Shown here: piece by piece, positions 60,990 through 64,000 of the stretch | How the letters are laid out: each line of letters begins with the position of its first letter | Position numbering within the stretch: position 1 is the first letter of the stretch | Source of the DNA: Leptodontidium sp. MPI-SDFR-AT-0119 | Taxonomy: Eukaryota; Ascomycota; Leotiomycetes; Helotiales; Leptodontidiaceae | Length of the DNA: 64,000 nucleotides | Direction of reading: 5' to 3' | Assembly (NCBI GenBank): GCA_020726505.1 | Contig: JAHLEZ010000006.1 | Location: 3,100,001-3,164,000, forward strand | Translations under genes and position numbers: made by a program | The notes under the pieces: model-generated | Database searches by the model: none | What the model saw: the letters and a program-made list of their open reading frames with translations, nothing else | Told to the model about the DNA's origin: nothing

Positions 60990-61520
60990 TACACCATTGC
61001 TGCGTTGTACTCAATCTGAGAAGACAATCGAACTTGGACTGGATACCTGAATAAACGGTTGACAGCTTCTACCAGGAGAGGAAATGGCCCGATGGTGATA
61101 GTCTGAATCCCCGGGTGAGAAGCTTTTGCTTTCGGGACCGAAATGCCTCCATACTTCCAGACTGGTGCGGTAGACTTACACTAGCTCTGAATACCTGCTC
61201 GCAAATAAACGTGCTCTTCGCTCTACGTGCCTAGAAAAACGTTTGTGGCCCGTGAAATATAGGCCTACTACTGAGTAATGTACCCACTATCCCCAGACTT
61301 GGTACTCCGCGTGCTATTCCCAAGAGAATGGGTGAGCTAAAATCGAGGATCCGAGCCACCGGTACAAATCCTCGCCGATAGGTGGGGCTTGATCTCTAGT
61401 CAGCATACTTGGGAAATCATGCAACCTTTTCTTATGTGCTGAAAGATATATGAAAGAGAGTGAGGGCTATCATCTGAGAGAAGAGTTATCCTTGTGACAG
61501 TGAATCAGCTCAAAACCAGC
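60990..61520. other. Intergenic; no gene seen
   Basis: This is where the N-terminal FAD domain of the monooxygenase would be expected, but no GxGxxG-containing frame was found on the minus strand. Confidence 0.4.
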
Positions 61521-61523
61521 GTT

Positions 61524-61652
61524 TTACTTAGCCCAGCCTAGCCAGCCTAGAGGTCAGGCTAGGCTAGGCTAAGCAAGACCCCCAGGCTAGGGCTAGGCTA
61601 GGCTGATTAAAAAAAATAACAGGCTAGGCTGAGGCTAGGCTGGGCGAAGTAA
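61524..61652. repeat. 129-bp foldback element built of TAGGC units
   Basis: The ends are inverted repeats (left TTACTTAGCCCAGCCTAGCC; the right end is its reverse complement with one mismatch). Inside are many AGGCT/AGCCT units and an A8 run at 61610-61617. It could form a strong hairpin. It lies 60 bp upstream of the MFS pseudogene start. No target duplication is clear. Confidence 0.75.
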
Positions 61653-61711
61653 TACGCTGCTCAAAACAAATCGCGAAAACAAAATTCTTCTTCTCTTCTT
61701 GATATCCGACA

Positions 61712-63290
61712 ATGTCGAGAACAAACGAACATTCTTCTATGGAGCCCGAGTTAGGCAGAGAGCAAAGCTTTCATCTAAACGATGAGGCCTCAGCGAATCC
61801 TGATGTTATGCACTTAGAAATGATCGACGAGGCGGACCGCATGACCGATGACCAAAACAAACATGCAGTCAAAGGGGATGATTCCGATGGGAAAATCGAT
61901 TGGACAGTGCGTTCATTCATCGCGGCTATGACTCTCTGCATATTCTATTCCGGTAAGAGCTTCAATGCCCAGATCATTCTTAAGCTAACTCTGAAACAGC
62001 TTCTCAGCTACCTTTGTATTTCAGTGCAGGTGCACTAAGTATCATTGCCAGCGACCTCAAAGCGGCAGATCGGTCATCATGGCTTCCGGTCTCCTATACT
62101 CTCGCCAGTGAAGCTCCTCTTCCTTTAGCGGCTATCTTCAGGACATCTTCGGTCGTCGTACAATAGCGCTTGGTGCTTCTATGATGGCCATTGTAGGTTC
62201 AATATTGGTGAGTACCGAGTACTGCTCATTCTTTCGCCCATAGAGTTGTTAGAATGATTATGTCAGGTGCTGCAGCAGGAGTAGCTGAGCTTACGGCTCT
62301 TGCTGGGTGTGTCATTCGACATCTCCTACCAACTCATCTAGACTGAAATTTGTTTGTCTAGCATCTCTGAGGTAGTGCCTGTTCGTGCACGCGGTTATAC
62401 CATTGCCATCATGACTTCTATATCACTTCCTTGGGGACCTTACGTTCTATACGCTCAACTTCTAGCAAAGAACTCCTCATGGAGATGGGGTTTTTGGATT
62501 GTTGTGTAAAACCCTCTTGGATCTACTTATTGGTCTTGTGGCTGACTGTATGGCAGCTTATACATGTCAATCGCCTGGGTTGGTGCGACTGCGACCTACC
62601 ATCCTATCAAGCATTCAAGACTTCAATGACTTTCTCGAATGGATCAAGTGAAGCGTATCGACTACCTCGGAGGTATACTCTCTGTCGGTGGTTTGACAAT
62701 TTTGTATGTACTTTGTGTTTCCAAGAGCCTTGTCTAAGCACTAACTTTCTACAGCCTCATAGCATTACAGTCGGGTGGATATACACATCCATGGAAAAGC
62801 GCCTACGTCCTCTCTTGCTTGATAATTGGAACCCTCACTTTAATCTCCTTCGTCACATAAGAGGTATATGGAGCACAATATCCTATCATTCCCCGAGGTC
62901 TTTTCAGTTGCCGAGCCGTTGCCATGGCTTTCATCGTATCTTTCGTGGCCGGCATGAATTTCTACTCCCTGACAAATTTCAGACCCTTGTGCTTCAGCAG
63001 CGTGTATAGTGCAGGCCCCATCACGATTGGCCTACGGAACATAGGTAATCCAGGGATCAGGTGCTCTCGGAAGTCGGAATCCTTCCATCAACAGCCGCCA
63101 GAGGAGTACGCGTACAATTTGTCTTTGATGGTTTCATACTGCGGGGGAATGATGTCAGTGATTTTCTGCAAACAGCAGAAACTACGCAAGAAGACCAGGA
63201 TCAAAACACAGGCATCACATCAAGACAGGCAATTCAGGTAGTCGATATACCATTTTGTATTACTGGTCAGATCAACAAGGGTTTTTGAAT
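61712..63290 (+). pseudogene. TRI12-like MFS transporter, multiply broken
   Basis: It starts MSRTNEHSS at 61712 with an acidic N-terminus. The first intron is 61953-61999, then SQLPLYFSAGALSIIASDLKA. The frame slips near 62130 (one T short before SGYLQDIFGRRTIALG). Further recognisable pieces are AAGVAELTALAG, SEVVPVRARGYTIAIMT, SWRWGFWIVV followed by a stop, RIDYLGGILSVGGLTIL, LQSGGYTHPW and AFIVSFVAGMNFYSL. The order matches fungal TRI12-type efflux permeases (major facilitator, proton antiport). The C-terminal half is scattered over frames, so the pump is not functional. No mycotoxin pathway genes are visible nearby. Confidence 0.8.
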
Positions 63291-63479
63291 GTTGTACAAA
63301 AGGAGCATGTTGAATTGCTCAAGGAAAAAGGGCTGTAACGACAGGAAAATTTCGAGAGAAATCCGAAAACGAGCGCAGATCACGTAATTATCCACCTAAT
63401 TACCACCCCATGCCTTTTCTTCAAAAATGAAATCGTTCATCCTCAAGTGAGGGAAGTTGCCGTGCTGTCTTCAACCTTT

Positions 63480-64000
63480 CTAGTCGAAGAGCTTGCACAC
63501 ACCAGACTCGAACACGTAAGCAATGCAGGCAGAGTTTGCTTTGCAGGCAGCGAGGCAGGCGGTCAGGTCAGTAACGACGGGGGTTGCGATGGGTGTTGGG
63601 GAACCAGCGGGAATGGCGTTGGTGGGGTTGGCGTGAGTTCCCGTGCTCGATGAAACGGTGGATGGGCTCTGAGCTACTTTCGCGCTGGGAGTACTCGTAG
63701 GACCAAACAGTTTGCAGACGCCAGACTCGAAGGTGTACGCAATGCAGGATGGATTGCCTTTGCATGCTGCCAGACAGGCAGCCAAGCTGTTAACGGCGGG
63801 CTCAGCAATTGGCGTTGGTGAGCCGGCGGGAGCAGAGTTGATAGGGTTGGCATGGGTTCCGGCTGCTTGTCTGCGCACACGTGTCGGGCCGAAGAGCTTG
63901 CAGACACCAGATTCAAAAGTATAGGCAATGCAGGCCGGGTTTTTATTGCAGGCTGCGAGACAGGCACTGAGATCATCAACGACCGGCTCAGCGATGGGAG
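63480..64000 (-). CDS. Cysteine-rich tandem-repeat (PAN/apple-like) secreted protein, C-terminal part
   Basis: The minus-strand frame is open from the window edge to the stop at 63480-63482. It contains three repeats of about 55-60 residues, each ending in a four-Cys core like CLAACKxNPxCIAYTFESGVCKLF and preceded by a conserved linker (AGSPTPIAEP). One spacer is Ser/Thr-rich. The regular Cys spacing fits a small PAN/apple-type extracellular module; the signal peptide and true start lie beyond 64000. The repeats are close in sequence, so the copy number may vary between strains. Ligand unknown; a carbohydrate or cell-wall role is inference. Confidence 0.75.
   Translation of the reverse strand, partial: PIAEPVVDDLSACLAACNKNPACIAYTFESGVCKLFGPTRVRRQAAGTHANPINSAPAGSPTPIAEPAVNSLAACLAACKGNPSCIAYTFESGVCKLFGPTSTPSAKVAQSPSTVSSSTGTHANPTNAIPAGSPTPIATPVVTDLTACLAACKANSACIAYVFESGVCKLFD

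Overview
The window looks like filamentous ascomycete (Pezizomycotina) nuclear DNA. The evidence is short GT-AG introns of about 40-66 bp in most genes, a Zn2Cys6 regulator, a HET-domain gene, secreted plant cell-wall enzymes (GH12, GH35, GH43 and an AA14-like LPMO) and a large AT-rich, TpA-rich block of the kind left by repeat-induced point mutation (RIP). A Leotiomycete-like fungus is a guess, not shown by the sequence.

Region 1 (1 to about 22,000) is a gene desert of nested, RIP-degraded retrotransposons. A Ty3/gypsy chromodomain element (copy A, 10706-17300) has 302-bp LTRs and a perfect TGGCC target duplication. A second copy (B, minus strand, its 5' LTR at 7544-7845) carries a solo LTR with its own ACGGG duplication (4955-5247). 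B is cut at 2672/2673 by the LTR of a third element running off the left edge. A Ty1/copia relict lies between B and A. A 23-bp minisatellite (about 20,880-21,440) and a Harbinger-type MITE (22913-23174) mark the way out.

Region 2 (23.7-34.0 kb) holds a BCS1-like AAA ATPase with one frameshift, an intact SDR, an intact tubulin-folding cofactor D, a small tail-anchored-like protein and a lipocalin-like gene with an in-frame stop. A complete but dead Tc1 transposon (34992-36349) follows.

Region 3 (36.5-43.0 kb) may be a small co-regulated unit: a Zn2Cys6 factor, a SnoaL-like protein and a LovD/beta-lactamase-like serine enzyme. The last two genes converge, and each has a near-identical 30-bp element about 0.45-0.53 kb upstream, in the same orientation relative to its gene. 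Next comes a broken fungal regulator (44.6-45.6 kb).

Region 4 (46.7-59.1 kb) is a CAZyme island: GH43 exo-galactanase with CBM35, AA14-like LPMO (stop plus frameshift), a HET gene, GH35 beta-galactosidase (three frameshifts) and GH12. Region 5 (59.5-64.0 kb) has a truncated Baeyer-Villiger monooxygenase pseudogene, a TRI12-like MFS pseudogene and the C-terminal part of a cysteine-rich tandem-repeat protein.

Overall theme: conserved genes are intact, while many accessory genes carry stops or one-base indels, several of them one-base losses in short homopolymers. Either accessory genes here are decaying or the assembly has residual indels. That distinction decides how the island should be read.
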